Below, piece after piece: positions 8,605 to 16,534 of a DNA stretch of 56,872 bases (its first letter is position 1; the number at the start of each line of letters is the position of its first letter). The notes under the pieces were generated by a model. That model was given only the letters and a program-made list of their open reading frames with translations. It was not told where the DNA came from and ran no database searches. This DNA is from Sphaerimonospora mesophila NBRC 14179 = JCM 3151. Its GTDB lineage: Bacteria > Actinomycetota > Actinomycetes > Streptosporangiales > Streptosporangiaceae. The DNA lies in the NCBI GenBank assembly GCA_001552515.1, contig BCRI01000034.1, forward strand, positions 1 to 56,872. The letters run 5' to 3'. The translations under genes and the position numbers were made by a program.

Positions 8605-9525
8605 ATGACCGCCATTGTTGAGTTACGGCATCTCAGCAAGTCATTCGGCACAACGGTCGCCCTGGACGGGCTCAGCCTGGCCATACCGGAAGGGAGCGTG
8701 GTAGGGCTGCTGGGGCCCAACGGCGCCGGCAAGACCACCCTCATCAACTGCCTCACCACGCTCTTGCGTCCCGACTCGGGAAGCGCCACCATCGCCGGCC
8801 ACGATCTGCTGACAGAGCCGGACAAGGTACGCGCCCACATCGCGGTCACCGGCCAGTTCGCCGCCATCGACGAGACCCTCACGGGCCGCGAGAACCTGGT
8901 GTTCTTCGGCAGGCTGCTCAGGCTGGGCAAGGACGAGGCGAAAGACCGGGCCGGCGGCCTCCTGGAGCGCTTCGGCCTGTCCGCCGAGGCGGACAAGCCG
9001 GTGAAGACCTACTCGGGCGGCATGCGCAGGAAGCTCGACCTCGCCGCGAGCCTGGTCGTCCCGCGCCCGGTGCTGTTCCTCGACGAGCCGACCACCGGCC
9101 TCGACCCCGTCAGCCGCGAGACGCTGTGGGACACGGTGCGCGACCTGCGCTCGACCGGCGTCACCATCCTGCTCACCACCCAGTACCTGGAGGAGGCCGA
9201 CCAGCTCGCCGACCGGATCGTGGTGATCGACCACGGGAAGGTCGTCGCCGAGGGCACGGCTCAGGAGCTGAAGGACCGCGTCGGCGGCGGAGCCGTGTGC
9301 GAGATCCGCATCGCCGACCCCGGCGTCCGGGAGAAGGCGATGGCCGTGCTCGGCCGGTCGGCCGAGGGGGAGGACGGGCCGATCGTGCTGCCCGCCGAGG
9401 GTGTGGAGGCGCTGGCCGGCATCGTCAAGACGCTGGAGGCCGCCAAGATCGAGCCCGACGACCTCGCCCTGCGCAAGCCCACGCTCGACGACGTCTTCCG
9501 GTCGCTCACCGGGAGGCCCGAGTGA
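8605..9525 (+). CDS. DrrA-type ABC exporter ATP-binding protein
   Basis: 306 aa. ATPase of a daunorubicin-resistance (DrrA) type exporter. Walker A is GLLGPNGAGKTTLINCL (about residue 32), the Q-loop region follows, the signature is YSGGMRRKLDLAASL, Walker B is PVLFLDEPTTGLD, and the H-loop is VTILLTTQYLEEADQLADRI. The ~80-residue C-terminal DrrA extension (KPTLDDVFRSLTGR) is present. It is followed by two membrane proteins with 4-nt and 1-nt overlaps, so the three are cotranscribed and likely assemble as one pump. It probably exports the locus product and gives self-protection; the substrate is inferred from location only. Confidence 0.93.
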   Translation: MTAIVELRHLSKSFGTTVALDGLSLAIPEGSVVGLLGPNGAGKTTLINCLTTLLRPDSGSATIAGHDLLTEPDKVRAHIAVTGQFAAIDETLTGRENLVFFGRLLRLGKDEAKDRAGGLLERFGLSAEADKPVKTYSGGMRRKLDLAASLVVPRPVLFLDEPTTGLDPVSRETLWDTVRDLRSTGVTILLTTQYLEEADQLADRIVVIDHGKVVAEGTAQELKDRVGGGAVCEIRIADPGVREKAMAVLGRSAEGEDGPIVLPAEGVEALAGIVKTLEAAKIEPDDLALRKPTLDDVFRSLTGRPE

Positions 9526-10256
9526 TCCACGACACCGGCGTCCTGATCGGCCGGAACCTGCGCCTGTCCCTGACGACGAGGTCCTTCTTCCAGCTCGTCG
9601 TCAGCCCGCTGGTGTTCTTCGCCGGGTTCGCGATCGTGCTCGACCGGCTGCTGACGCTCCGCGGGGTCGACTTCGGCCAGTTCCTTCCCCCGGCGATCGT
9701 CATGATGGCGATGGGTCTGGCGCCGGTGTCCACCGCCTTCTTCATCGGCAGGGAGCGGCAGAGCGGCATGCTCGACCGGTGCCGCACGATGCCGATCAAC
9801 AGCCTCTCGGTGCTGATCGCCAGGCTCGGTACGGACGCCGTCCGCAGCCTGATCCCCATCGTGGTGCTGGTCGCGGCGGGCCACGTCATCGGCTTCCGCT
9901 TCGCCGGCGTGCCGTCCGCCGTCGGCTTCGCCCTGCTGGCCGTGGCCTTCGCGCTGAGCTTCTGCCTCGGCGCCGCGGTCGTGGCGATACGGTCGCCCGA
10001 TCCCGAGTCGTCGGCCTCCGCGCTCTTCCTGCCGATGCTGCCCCTGATCAACCTGTCGACCGTGTTCGCGCCCATGTCCGTCTTCCCCGACTGGCTGGAG
10101 CCGGTGATCCGGATCAATCCGTACAGCGTCGTGGTCGACGCGCTGCGCGCCCTCGCCGCGGGGCAGCCGGTCTCCTGGTGGCCCCCGCTCGCCTGGATCG
10201 TGGGGCTCTCCCTGTTCTTCGGCCTGGCGGCCGTCCGAGCCTTCCGGAGGGCGTGA
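9522..10256 (+). CDS. DrrB-type ABC exporter permease
   Basis: 244 aa ABC-2 type membrane protein. GTG 9522 overlaps the ATPase stop (GTGA). About six hydrophobic segments are visible, for example LVVSPLVFFAGFAIVL, PPAIVMMAMGLAPV, LIPIVVLVAAGHVIGF, AVGFALLAVAFALSFCLGA and LAWIVGLSLFFGLAAV. The ABC-2 hallmark before the fifth helix is RQSGMLDRCRTMPIN, with the NPYSVVVDALRAL segment near the end. It is paired with the homologous permease that follows, so the pump would be a DrrA with two different permeases instead of a homodimer. Confidence 0.9.
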   Translation: MIHDTGVLIGRNLRLSLTTRSFFQLVVSPLVFFAGFAIVLDRLLTLRGVDFGQFLPPAIVMMAMGLAPVSTAFFIGRERQSGMLDRCRTMPINSLSVLIARLGTDAVRSLIPIVVLVAAGHVIGFRFAGVPSAVGFALLAVAFALSFCLGAAVVAIRSPDPESSASALFLPMLPLINLSTVFAPMSVFPDWLEPVIRINPYSVVVDALRALAAGQPVSWWPPLAWIVGLSLFFGLAAVRAFRRA

Positions 10257-10999
10257 TGACGAGTACGGCGCTCCTGCTCAGCGGGCGGACGATGAAGCGG
10301 TTCCTGCGCACCCCGCCGCTGATCATCATCGCCTTCGTCTTCCCGGTCGTGCTCATGTTCACGATCCTGCCGCTCTACGGCGGGCTCATCGAGGACGACT
10401 ACATCCAGCGCCTCGCCCCGCTGATCGTGCTGTCCACCGCGACCTTCGGCATGGCCCCCAGCGCGGCCGGGCTCTACGCCGACTTCCGCGCGGGGATCTT
10501 CAACCGGCTGCGCACCATGCCGATCAGCGCCGCCTCGACCGTGGCGGGCCGGATCGTCGGCGAGGTGCTGCGCATCGTCGCGGTCGCCGTCGTGGCCATC
10601 GCCGTGGCGCACATCCCGGGGTTCCGGTTCACCGCCGGCCCGGCCGGCGTACTCGGGTTCTTCTGCGTGGTCGCCGTGTTCGGGGCGATGTGCACGTCGG
10701 TCTCGCTGCTGGTCGCGCTGACCGGCCCGGACGAGGACACGGTGCAGAGCGCGCTGGGGACGCCGGCCACGCTGGCCTTCTTCCTGTCCTCCGGCTTCAT
10801 CCCGGTGACCGCGTTCCCCGGCTGGATCCAGCCCGTCGTGCGGGTGAACCCGCTGTCGACCGCGAGCGAGGCGCTCATCGGCCTGACCGGCGGCGGCCCG
10901 GTCGCCGCGCCGCTGCTGCAGACGCTGGCCTGGGCCGTGGGTCTCGGCGGGCTGTGCGCACTGCTGTCCGTGCGCGCCTACCGCAGGCGCGCACGGTAG
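10256..10999 (+). CDS. DrrC/DrrB-like second ABC exporter permease
   Basis: 247 aa, second ABC-2 permease, its ATG sharing one base with the previous stop. Hydrophobic segments include LIIIAFVFPVVLMFTILPLY, LIVLSTATFGMAPSAAG, VVAIAVAHIPGF, VLGFFCVVAVFGAMC, TLAFFLSSGFIPV and TLAWAVGLGGLCALLSV. The conserved FRAGIFNRLRTMPIS matches the equivalent loop of its neighbour, and VRVNPLSTASEALIGL its C-terminal signature. It ends 28 bp before the convergent SsuD-like gene, with a shared hairpin terminator between them. Confidence 0.9.
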   Translation: MTSTALLLSGRTMKRFLRTPPLIIIAFVFPVVLMFTILPLYGGLIEDDYIQRLAPLIVLSTATFGMAPSAAGLYADFRAGIFNRLRTMPISAASTVAGRIVGEVLRIVAVAVVAIAVAHIPGFRFTAGPAGVLGFFCVVAVFGAMCTSVSLLVALTGPDEDTVQSALGTPATLAFFLSSGFIPVTAFPGWIQPVVRVNPLSTASEALIGLTGGGPVAAPLLQTLAWAVGLGGLCALLSVRAYRRRAR

Positions 11000-11005
11000 T
11001 TCACG

Positions 11006-11040
11006 GGAGGAGGCCCCGGCGCGGGCGTCAGGCCTCCTCC
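11006..11040. terminator. Convergent hairpin, exporter and SsuD-like operon ends
   Basis: GGAGGAGGCC (11006-11015) and GGCCTCCTCC (11031-11040) form a perfect 10-bp inverted repeat with a 15-nt loop. It begins just after the last exporter gene and overlaps the last codons of the SsuD-like gene, so it could stop transcripts from both strands. No T-run follows, as is usual in high-GC actinomycetes. Confidence 0.65.
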
Positions 11041-12134
11041 AGCAGTCCCTCGCGGCGCAGCAGCGGCATGACGCCCTCGCCGAAGGAGTATGCCTCCTCC
11101 AGGTGCGGCTGTCCGGAGAGGATCAGGTGGTCGACGCCGATGGCGTGGTATTCCGCGATGCGCTCGGCCACCTCCTCGTAGCTGCCGACCAGGGTGGCGC
11201 CCGCGCCCGGGCGGACCAGCCCGATGCCCATCCAGATGTTGGGGTGGACGACCAGCCGATCGGCGCTGCCGCCGTGCAGCGCGGCCATCCGGCGCTGACC
11301 CTCGGACTCGGTCCGCCGGAACCTGCGCTGGGCGGCCTCGATCGTCCGCGGGTCGAGGCCGCTGACCAGCCGGTCGGCCTCCGCCCACGCCTCCCGCGCG
11401 GTGTCGCGGGCGATCACGTTGAACCGGGTGCCGAGCCGTACGGTCCTGCCCTGCTCCTCGGCCCGCCCGCGCACGCGCTTGAACAGCTCCTCCATCGCGC
11501 CGGGGGGCTCGCCCCAGGCGAGGTAGACGTCCGCGAGGTCGCAGGCCACCCGCTGGGCCGACTCGGAAGACCCGCCGAGGAACACCGTGGGGGGTGTGCC
11601 CGGTGGGCGGGTCAGCAGCGCGGCCTCGACCCGGTAGTGCTCGCCGTCGAAGTCGTACGGCCGGCCGGCCCAGACGCCCGACAGCACGCGCAGGAACTCG
11701 GCCGTCCTGGCGTACCGGCCGTCGTGGTCGAGCCGGTCGCCGTAACGCCGCTGCTCGTCGGGGTCTCCCCCGGTGACCACGTTGAGCAGCAGCCGGTCGC
11801 CGGAGATCCGCTGGAAGGTCGCGGCCATCTGCGCCGCCAGCAGCGGGGAGATCAGGCCGGGCCGTAGCGCGATCATGAATTTCAGCCGTTCCGTCCGGGC
11901 GGCGAGGGCCGAGGCCACCACCCACGGGTCCTCGCAGAACAGCCCGATCGGGGTGAGCATGCCGGCGAAGCCGAGCCGATCGGCCGCGCCGGCGACCTGG
12001 GCCAGGTAGGCGAGGTCGGGCCTGCGCCGGGTCACCCGCGTGACCGGTTCCGCGGTCTTCCCCCTGTCACGTCGTTCCGCGAGGTCCCTGCCGTCTCCGT
12101 GCGAGGGAAGGAACCAGTGCAGTTGCAGGGCCAA
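11028..12134 (-). CDS. SsuD-like FMNH2-dependent alkanesulfonate monooxygenase
   Basis: 368 aa luciferase-fold monooxygenase. It follows E. coli SsuD nearly throughout: HWFLPSHGDGRDL at the N-terminus, CEDPWVVASALAARTERLKF, ALRPGLISPLLAAQMAATFQ, VVTGGDPDEQ, FLGGSSESAQ, YLAWGEPPG and LSGQPHLEEAYSFGEGVMPL. SsuD releases sulfite from alkanesulfonates using FMNH2 from a separate reductase. TTG 12134 is the start because the SsuD-like N-terminus begins there and GAGGAG lies 7 nt upstream. It is the last gene of the long minus-strand operon. No ssuE reductase or sulfonate ABC importer is in the window, so a role in tailoring (C-S or Baeyer-Villiger-like oxidation) is possible instead of sulfur scavenging. 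Confidence 0.85.
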   Translation of the reverse strand: MALQLHWFLPSHGDGRDLAERRDRGKTAEPVTRVTRRRPDLAYLAQVAGAADRLGFAGMLTPIGLFCEDPWVVASALAARTERLKFMIALRPGLISPLLAAQMAATFQRISGDRLLLNVVTGGDPDEQRRYGDRLDHDGRYARTAEFLRVLSGVWAGRPYDFDGEHYRVEAALLTRPPGTPPTVFLGGSSESAQRVACDLADVYLAWGEPPGAMEELFKRVRGRAEEQGRTVRLGTRFNVIARDTAREAWAEADRLVSGLDPRTIEAAQRRFRRTESEGQRRMAALHGGSADRLVVHPNIWMGIGLVRPGAGATLVGSYEEVAERIAEYHAIGVDHLILSGQPHLEEAYSFGEGVMPLLRREGLLEEA

Positions 12135-12144
12135 GGTGCGCTCC

Positions 12145-13410
12145 TCATCCGAGTCCGCCGGCCGCGCCGAACCGGGCGGGCAGGCGGGTGATGGCGTTCA
12201 TGAAATTCGACCGCATGCGCTCGTCGGGACCGGTGCGCCGCAGGCCCGGCAGGTGCGGCAGGAGGGCGCGCAGCATCTCCGCCGCCTCCATCCTGGCCAG
12301 ATGCGCGCCGAGGCAGAAATGCGGGCCGATGCCGAAGGCCAGGTGGGGGTTGTCCCGGCGGCCGAGGTCGAGCCGGTCGGGGTCGGCGAACACGCTCGCG
12401 TCGCGGTTCGCCGACGCGTAGTAGAGGACGACCTTGTCCCCGGCGCCGATCCGGCGGCCGTCCAGCACGGTGTCGCGGGTCGCGGTGCGGCGGAACTGCA
12501 TGACCGGCGTGACCCAGCGCAGGAACTCCTCGACGGCGGTGGGCACCAGGCCGGGGTCGGCGACCAGGCGGTCGCGCTCGGCCGGGTCGTCGAGCAGGGC
12601 GGACACGGCGCCGGAGATGAGATGGCGGGTCGTCTCGTTCCCCGCGATGACGAGCAGGAGCCACAGCTGGCCCAGCTCCGCGTCCGTCGGTCCCTCCCCG
12701 CCCGCCTGCGCCGCGACCATCCGGCTCACCAGATCGTCGCCGGGGTCGCGCCGCCGCCGGGCGATCAGCTCGGCGGCGTAGCGCAGCGCCTCGACGAACG
12801 TGCGCCGGTAGGTGTCGATCCGGCCGTCGCCGTACCTCGGGTCGTCGAAGCCGACGAGGTTGTTGCTCCAGTCGAACAGCAGCTTCCTGTCCTCGCGCGG
12901 CATGCCGAGCAGGTCGGCGAGGACCAGCAGCGGCAGCTCGGCCGCGAGATCGGTGACGACGTCGACGTCGCGGGCCGCCGCCGCGCGCGCCACGACGGCG
13001 GCCGCGTGCCCGCGCACCATGTCGTGCAGCCGGGCGACGGCCCGCGGCGTGAAAGCGCCGCTCACCGCCCGCCTGATCCTGGTGTGCCGCGGCGCGTCCA
13101 TGTTGATCAGGAGCCGCCGGTTGCGTTCGAGGTCCTCCCTGGTGCGCGGGTCGGCCAGGAACGCGCCGCGTTCCGCCGAGGAGAAGACCGCCGGATCGCG
13201 GGAGGCGGCCAGCACGGCCTCGTGCCTGGTGACCGCCCAGTAGCCCGTGCCGCGGTGCGTCCTGGCCCCGTCGGCGCCGTGCCGTACGAGATCGACCTCC
13301 GCCACCCACGCGACCGGGTCCTCGGCGCGCAGACGGGCGAACTCGCCGTACGGCACGCCGCGGGCGTATTCGGCCGGGTCGGCGAGGGAGACCGCGCGCG
13401 CGTGGGTCAT
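12145..13410 (-). CDS. Cytochrome P450 (operon member)
   Basis: 421 aa soluble bacterial P450. The I-helix oxygen-activation motif is IAGNETTRHL, the K-helix ExxR is EEFLRW, and the heme-Cys loop is FGIGPHFCLGAHLARME. The N-terminal pattern and AFTPRAVARL resemble CYP125/CYP124-like alkyl- or sterol-side-chain oxidisers more than macrolide hydroxylases. ATG 13410 overlaps the CoA-ligase stop (ATGA), so the two are translationally coupled. Electron donors are not in this operon; the ferredoxin at 33088-33282 could serve. It likely oxidises the acyl chain made or activated by the operon. Substrate not determinable. Confidence 0.9.
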   Translation of the reverse strand: MTHARAVSLADPAEYARGVPYGEFARLRAEDPVAWVAEVDLVRHGADGARTHRGTGYWAVTRHEAVLAASRDPAVFSSAERGAFLADPRTREDLERNRRLLINMDAPRHTRIRRAVSGAFTPRAVARLHDMVRGHAAAVVARAAAARDVDVVTDLAAELPLLVLADLLGMPREDRKLLFDWSNNLVGFDDPRYGDGRIDTYRRTFVEALRYAAELIARRRRDPGDDLVSRMVAAQAGGEGPTDAELGQLWLLLVIAGNETTRHLISGAVSALLDDPAERDRLVADPGLVPTAVEEFLRWVTPVMQFRRTATRDTVLDGRRIGAGDKVVLYYASANRDASVFADPDRLDLGRRDNPHLAFGIGPHFCLGAHLARMEAAEMLRALLPHLPGLRRTGPDERMRSNFMNAITRLPARFGAAGGLG

Positions 13411-14942
13411 ATGCGGCGGCCCTCCCCGCTCCAGTAGAGCTCACGCAGCCTGGCCCGGGCGAGCTTCCCGGTGGGCTCCCTCGGCAGCTCCTCGACGAAG
13501 TCGTAGGACCTCGGCACCTTGAAACCGGCCAGCAGGTCCCGGCAGTGCCGGTCCAGCTCGGCGGCCGTCGCCTCGGCGCCGGGTTCGATCTGGACGACCG
13601 CCTTGACCCGCTCGCCGAACTCCGCGTCGGGGATGCCGAGCACGGCCGCGTCGCGGACCGCCGCGTGCCGGAGCAGGGCCGCCTCGACCTCGGCCGGGTA
13701 GATGTTGACGCCGCCCGAGACGATGATCTCCACGGACCTGGCCGTGAGGAACAGGAAGCCGTCCTCGTCGAGGTGGCCGACGTCGCCCACGGTGAAGGTG
13801 TCCGGCGCGACGAACGCCCCGGCGGTCTTGTCGGGCGCGCGGTGATAGGAGAACCCGGCGCCAGAGGACCGGTGGATGCCCACCCGGCCCTCCTGCCCGT
13901 ACGGCAGGGCCGCGCCGTCATCGCCGACGATCACCACCTCGTTGGGCGGCACCGCGGTGCCGACGCTGCCGGGCTTCTTGAGCCACGTCTCGGAGTCGAT
14001 CAGCGTGACGATGCCCGCCTCGGTGGCCGCGTAGTACTCGGTGAACACCGGCCCCCACCAGTCGATCATCGCGCGCTTGACGTCGGGCGGGCAGGGGGCG
14101 CCGCCGTGCCAGATGCGCAGCAGGCTCGCGCCGCCGAACGCCTCGCGTGCCCGCTCGGGGGCGCGCAGCATCCGGATGAACTGGATCGGCACCAGGTGCG
14201 AGATCGAGATGCGCTCCCGGTCGATCAGTTCGAGCACCTCCACGGGCTCGAACCTGCGGCGCATGATCAGCGAGCAGCCGTTGAGCAGCGGATAGAGCGA
14301 GAAGAAGATCTGCGCGGAGTGATACCAGGGCCCGGCCAGCAGCGCCCGGCCCTCGGCGGGGATGCCGAGTCCGCCGCAGATCTTCGCGGCGCCCAGGGCG
14401 GTGTGGCTCACCGGCGCGCCCACCTTGAACCTGGCGTTCACCACGCCCTTCGGTCTGCCGCTCGTGCCGGAGGTGTACAGCAGGACGGCGCCGGACAGCG
14501 GCTCGGGCGGCGGCGCGGCGGGCAGCCGGTCGAGCGGTTCGAAACCGTCCCGCCGGGCGTCCACGCAGATCCTGACCGGCACGGGGGCCGTCGCCTCGGC
14601 GACCGCACGCGCCGCCGTCTCCGCGTGGACCGACTCGGTGATCAGCGCTCTGGCGCCGGAGTCGTCGATGATGTAGGCGATCTCGCCGGGGGTCAGCCGC
14701 CAGTTGACCGGCACCGCGACCAGGCCCGTGTGCATGCAGGCCAGCAGGGCCTCGTACGTCTCGATGCGGTTGCCCAGGAAGAACGCGACCCGGTCGCCGA
14801 CCTCGAGCCCGGCGGCGGCGAAGGCGGAGATCCACCGATCGACCCGCTCGTCGAGCTCCCGCCAGGTGCGGCTTCCCGTCTCGTCCGCCAGGGCGATCTC
14901 GTCACCGCGATCCGCGGCCCGCGCCGCCAGCAGTTCGGCCAT
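13407..14942 (-). CDS. Acyl-CoA synthetase (FadD-like AMP-dependent ligase)
   Basis: 511 aa ANL-superfamily enzyme. The P-loop is LLYTSGTSGRPKGVVNA, the A5-like region YYAATEAGIVTLI, the hinge aspartate motif TVGDVGHLDEDGFLFLTAR, and the catalytic lysine motif EPTGKLARARL. The layout is that of stand-alone medium/long-chain or aryl-CoA ligases. Acyl substrate unknown; the WYHSAQIFFSLYPL segment near the acyl pocket is hydrophobic. It is coupled to the P450 downstream and preceded by the class II aldolase-fold gene. It may generate a CoA-bound starter or salvage the product acid, feeding the thiolase and CoA-transferase of the same operon. Confidence 0.88.
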   Translation of the reverse strand: MAELLAARAADRGDEIALADETGSRTWRELDERVDRWISAFAAAGLEVGDRVAFFLGNRIETYEALLACMHTGLVAVPVNWRLTPGEIAYIIDDSGARALITESVHAETAARAVAEATAPVPVRICVDARRDGFEPLDRLPAAPPPEPLSGAVLLYTSGTSGRPKGVVNARFKVGAPVSHTALGAAKICGGLGIPAEGRALLAGPWYHSAQIFFSLYPLLNGCSLIMRRRFEPVEVLELIDRERISISHLVPIQFIRMLRAPERAREAFGGASLLRIWHGGAPCPPDVKRAMIDWWGPVFTEYYAATEAGIVTLIDSETWLKKPGSVGTAVPPNEVVIVGDDGAALPYGQEGRVGIHRSSGAGFSYHRAPDKTAGAFVAPDTFTVGDVGHLDEDGFLFLTARSVEIIVSGGVNIYPAEVEAALLRHAAVRDAAVLGIPDAEFGERVKAVVQIEPGAEATAAELDRHCRDLLAGFKVPRSYDFVEELPREPTGKLARARLRELYWSGEGRRI

Positions 14943-15030
14943 GTGGTGCTCCTCGTCGTGCGATCGTCGCGCGCGCGTCGCGCGGCGGATGTGCAGGGCA
15001 GGGGCCGGTCCGCGCCGTCCCCTCGGGATC

Positions 15031-15777
15031 TCAGGTGAGGTCGGAACAGGTGGCCAGTACGTGCTCGCGCACCGGGCGGAAGTTGAGCCGGGCGACGGCG
15101 GGTGAACCGATGAGGTCGCGGGCCGCCCTGGCAGCCGGCGGGCCGATCGGCTCGGCCTTGCCCGCCGCCGCCTCGACCAGCAGCTGGACCTGGCAGCAGC
15201 GGTCCATGGCCAGGAACCACCACGCCGCCTCCTCCACCGAGCCGCCCGCCGTGAGCAGGCCGTGGTTGCGCAGGATCACCGCCTTGTGGCCGGCGAGCGT
15301 GGCGGCGATCCGCTCGCCCTCGTCGCCGTCGAGGACGACCCCGCCGTACTCGTCGTGCACGGCGTGGTCCTCGTAGAAGGCGCAGGCGTCCTGGGTCAGC
15401 GGTTCGAGCAGCCGGCCGAGCGCCGAGAAGGCCCTGCCGTACACGGAGTGGGTGTGCGCGACCGCGACCACGTCGGGATGGGCCCGGTGGATGCGGGAGT
15501 GGATGGCGTAGCCCGCCGGGTTGACCTTGCCCTCGCCCTCCACCACCGCACCGTCGTGGTCGACGAGCAGCAGGTCGCGGACCCGCACCTGGCCGAAGTG
15601 CCGGCCGAAGGGGTTGATCCAGAAGTGGTCGGGCCGGCCGGGGTCGCGGGCGGTGAGGTGGCCGCCCGCGCCCTCGTCGAAGCCGGCCTGCGCGAACGCA
15701 CGCAGCGCGACGACGAGTTGCAGCCGCCGGTGGTCGCGCTCTTCCGCCGTGGTGCGGGGAACCCGCCGATCGCCCAT
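15031..15777 (-). CDS. Class II aldolase/adducin-fold protein
   Basis: 248 aa. The zinc-type histidines are visible in VAVAHTHSVYGRAF and ILRNHGLLTAGG, with HLTARDPGRPDHFWINPFG near the N-terminus as in fuculose-phosphate aldolase/adducin proteins. ATG 15777 has GGAGGAAC upstream. In primary metabolism this fold cleaves ketose phosphates. In natural-product clusters, members such as CloR/NovR act instead as non-heme-iron oxygenases on aromatic acids, so an oxidative C-C cleavage or retro-aldol step is an alternative. It is within the minus-strand operon, 22 bp downstream of the DsbA-like gene. Confidence 0.8.
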   Translation of the reverse strand: MGDRRVPRTTAEERDHRRLQLVVALRAFAQAGFDEGAGGHLTARDPGRPDHFWINPFGRHFGQVRVRDLLLVDHDGAVVEGEGKVNPAGYAIHSRIHRAHPDVVAVAHTHSVYGRAFSALGRLLEPLTQDACAFYEDHAVHDEYGGVVLDGDEGERIAATLAGHKAVILRNHGLLTAGGSVEEAAWWFLAMDRCCQVQLLVEAAAGKAEPIGPPAARAARDLIGSPAVARLNFRPVREHVLATCSDLT

Positions 15778-15799
15778 CGTTCCTCCTCAGCCGGGCGGC

Positions 15800-16534
15800 T
15801 CAGCCGCAGCCGCCGGCGGTGTCGGTGTCGTATGCCTCGCCGGGTGTCTCGACCTGTGTCTCTGCCTGTGTCTCTGCCTGTGTCTCTGCCGGGGCCGACG
15901 GCCGGGCGGCGCCGCCGGGCACGTGGTCGCGCGCCAGCTCGGCCAGGAAGGCGTCGACCCGGTCCAGGCCCCAGAAGCGGTGGCGGCCGACGCGGAAATA
16001 GGGGATGCCGAAGATGTCGTCCTCATAGGCCCGATAGAGGCACTCCACCCCGGCGGCGCGGATCCGCTGGTCGGCGGGGGCGCCGACCAGCTCCCCCGGG
16101 GGCAGCCCGCACTCGCGCGCCAGCCGCTCGATCGCCTCGGGCGTGCAGACGTCCTCGCCGCGCTCCCACCGCGCGCCGATCACCGCGGCGTAGAACTCCG
16201 CGCCGGCGCCGAGCTCGCGCGCCCGGAGGAACGCCAGGTGCGGCAGCTCCCACCACGGATCGACGTCGATCGGCCAGCGCATCGCCAGGCCGAGCCGGGC
16301 GGCCTGCCGCTTGGTGTCCTGCAGGATGTACAGGTGCTTGGCCTTGCTCATCTGCACGTAGTGGAACGCGCCGCCCCGGGCCTCCAGGCCGCTGCCGGTC
16401 ACCGGGTCGGGGTCCCAGAACGGCACGAACTCGAGCACCCGGTGCGGGTCGCCGAGTTCCTTCTCCAGCCGGTTGATCGCCATCCAGCTGTAGGGGCTGC
16501 GGAAGGAGAAGTGCACCCGTGGCCCGCGCTTCAC
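15800..16534 (-). CDS. DsbA-like 2-hydroxychromene-2-carboxylate isomerase-type protein
   Basis: 244 aa. The N-terminal strand RVHFSFRSPYSWMAINRLEK carries Ser in place of the CxxC of thiol oxidases, which is the GST-kappa/2-hydroxychromene-2-carboxylate isomerase pattern; the thioredoxin-fold end is DDIFGIPYFRVGRHRFWGLD. Family members use glutathione for cis-trans isomerisation; actinobacteria would use mycothiol or none. In a polyene operon, double-bond isomerisation is an attractive role, but that is inference. GTG 16534 overlaps the preceding stop. The C-terminus carries a low-complexity tail (ETQAETQAETQVET) encoded by 12-bp tandem repeats near 15850-15890. Confidence 0.72.
   Translation of the reverse strand: MKRGPRVHFSFRSPYSWMAINRLEKELGDPHRVLEFVPFWDPDPVTGSGLEARGGAFHYVQMSKAKHLYILQDTKRQAARLGLAMRWPIDVDPWWELPHLAFLRARELGAGAEFYAAVIGARWERGEDVCTPEAIERLARECGLPPGELVGAPADQRIRAAGVECLYRAYEDDIFGIPYFRVGRHRFWGLDRVDAFLAELARDHVPGGAARPSAPAETQAETQAETQVETPGEAYDTDTAGGCG
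15850..15890. repeat. 12-bp tandem repeat within DsbA-like gene
   Basis: Three to four copies of TGTCTCTGCCTG or a close variant, in frame, encode the acidic ETQA tail of the minus-strand protein. Unit length is a multiple of three, so copy number can change without a frameshift. Confidence 0.75.
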
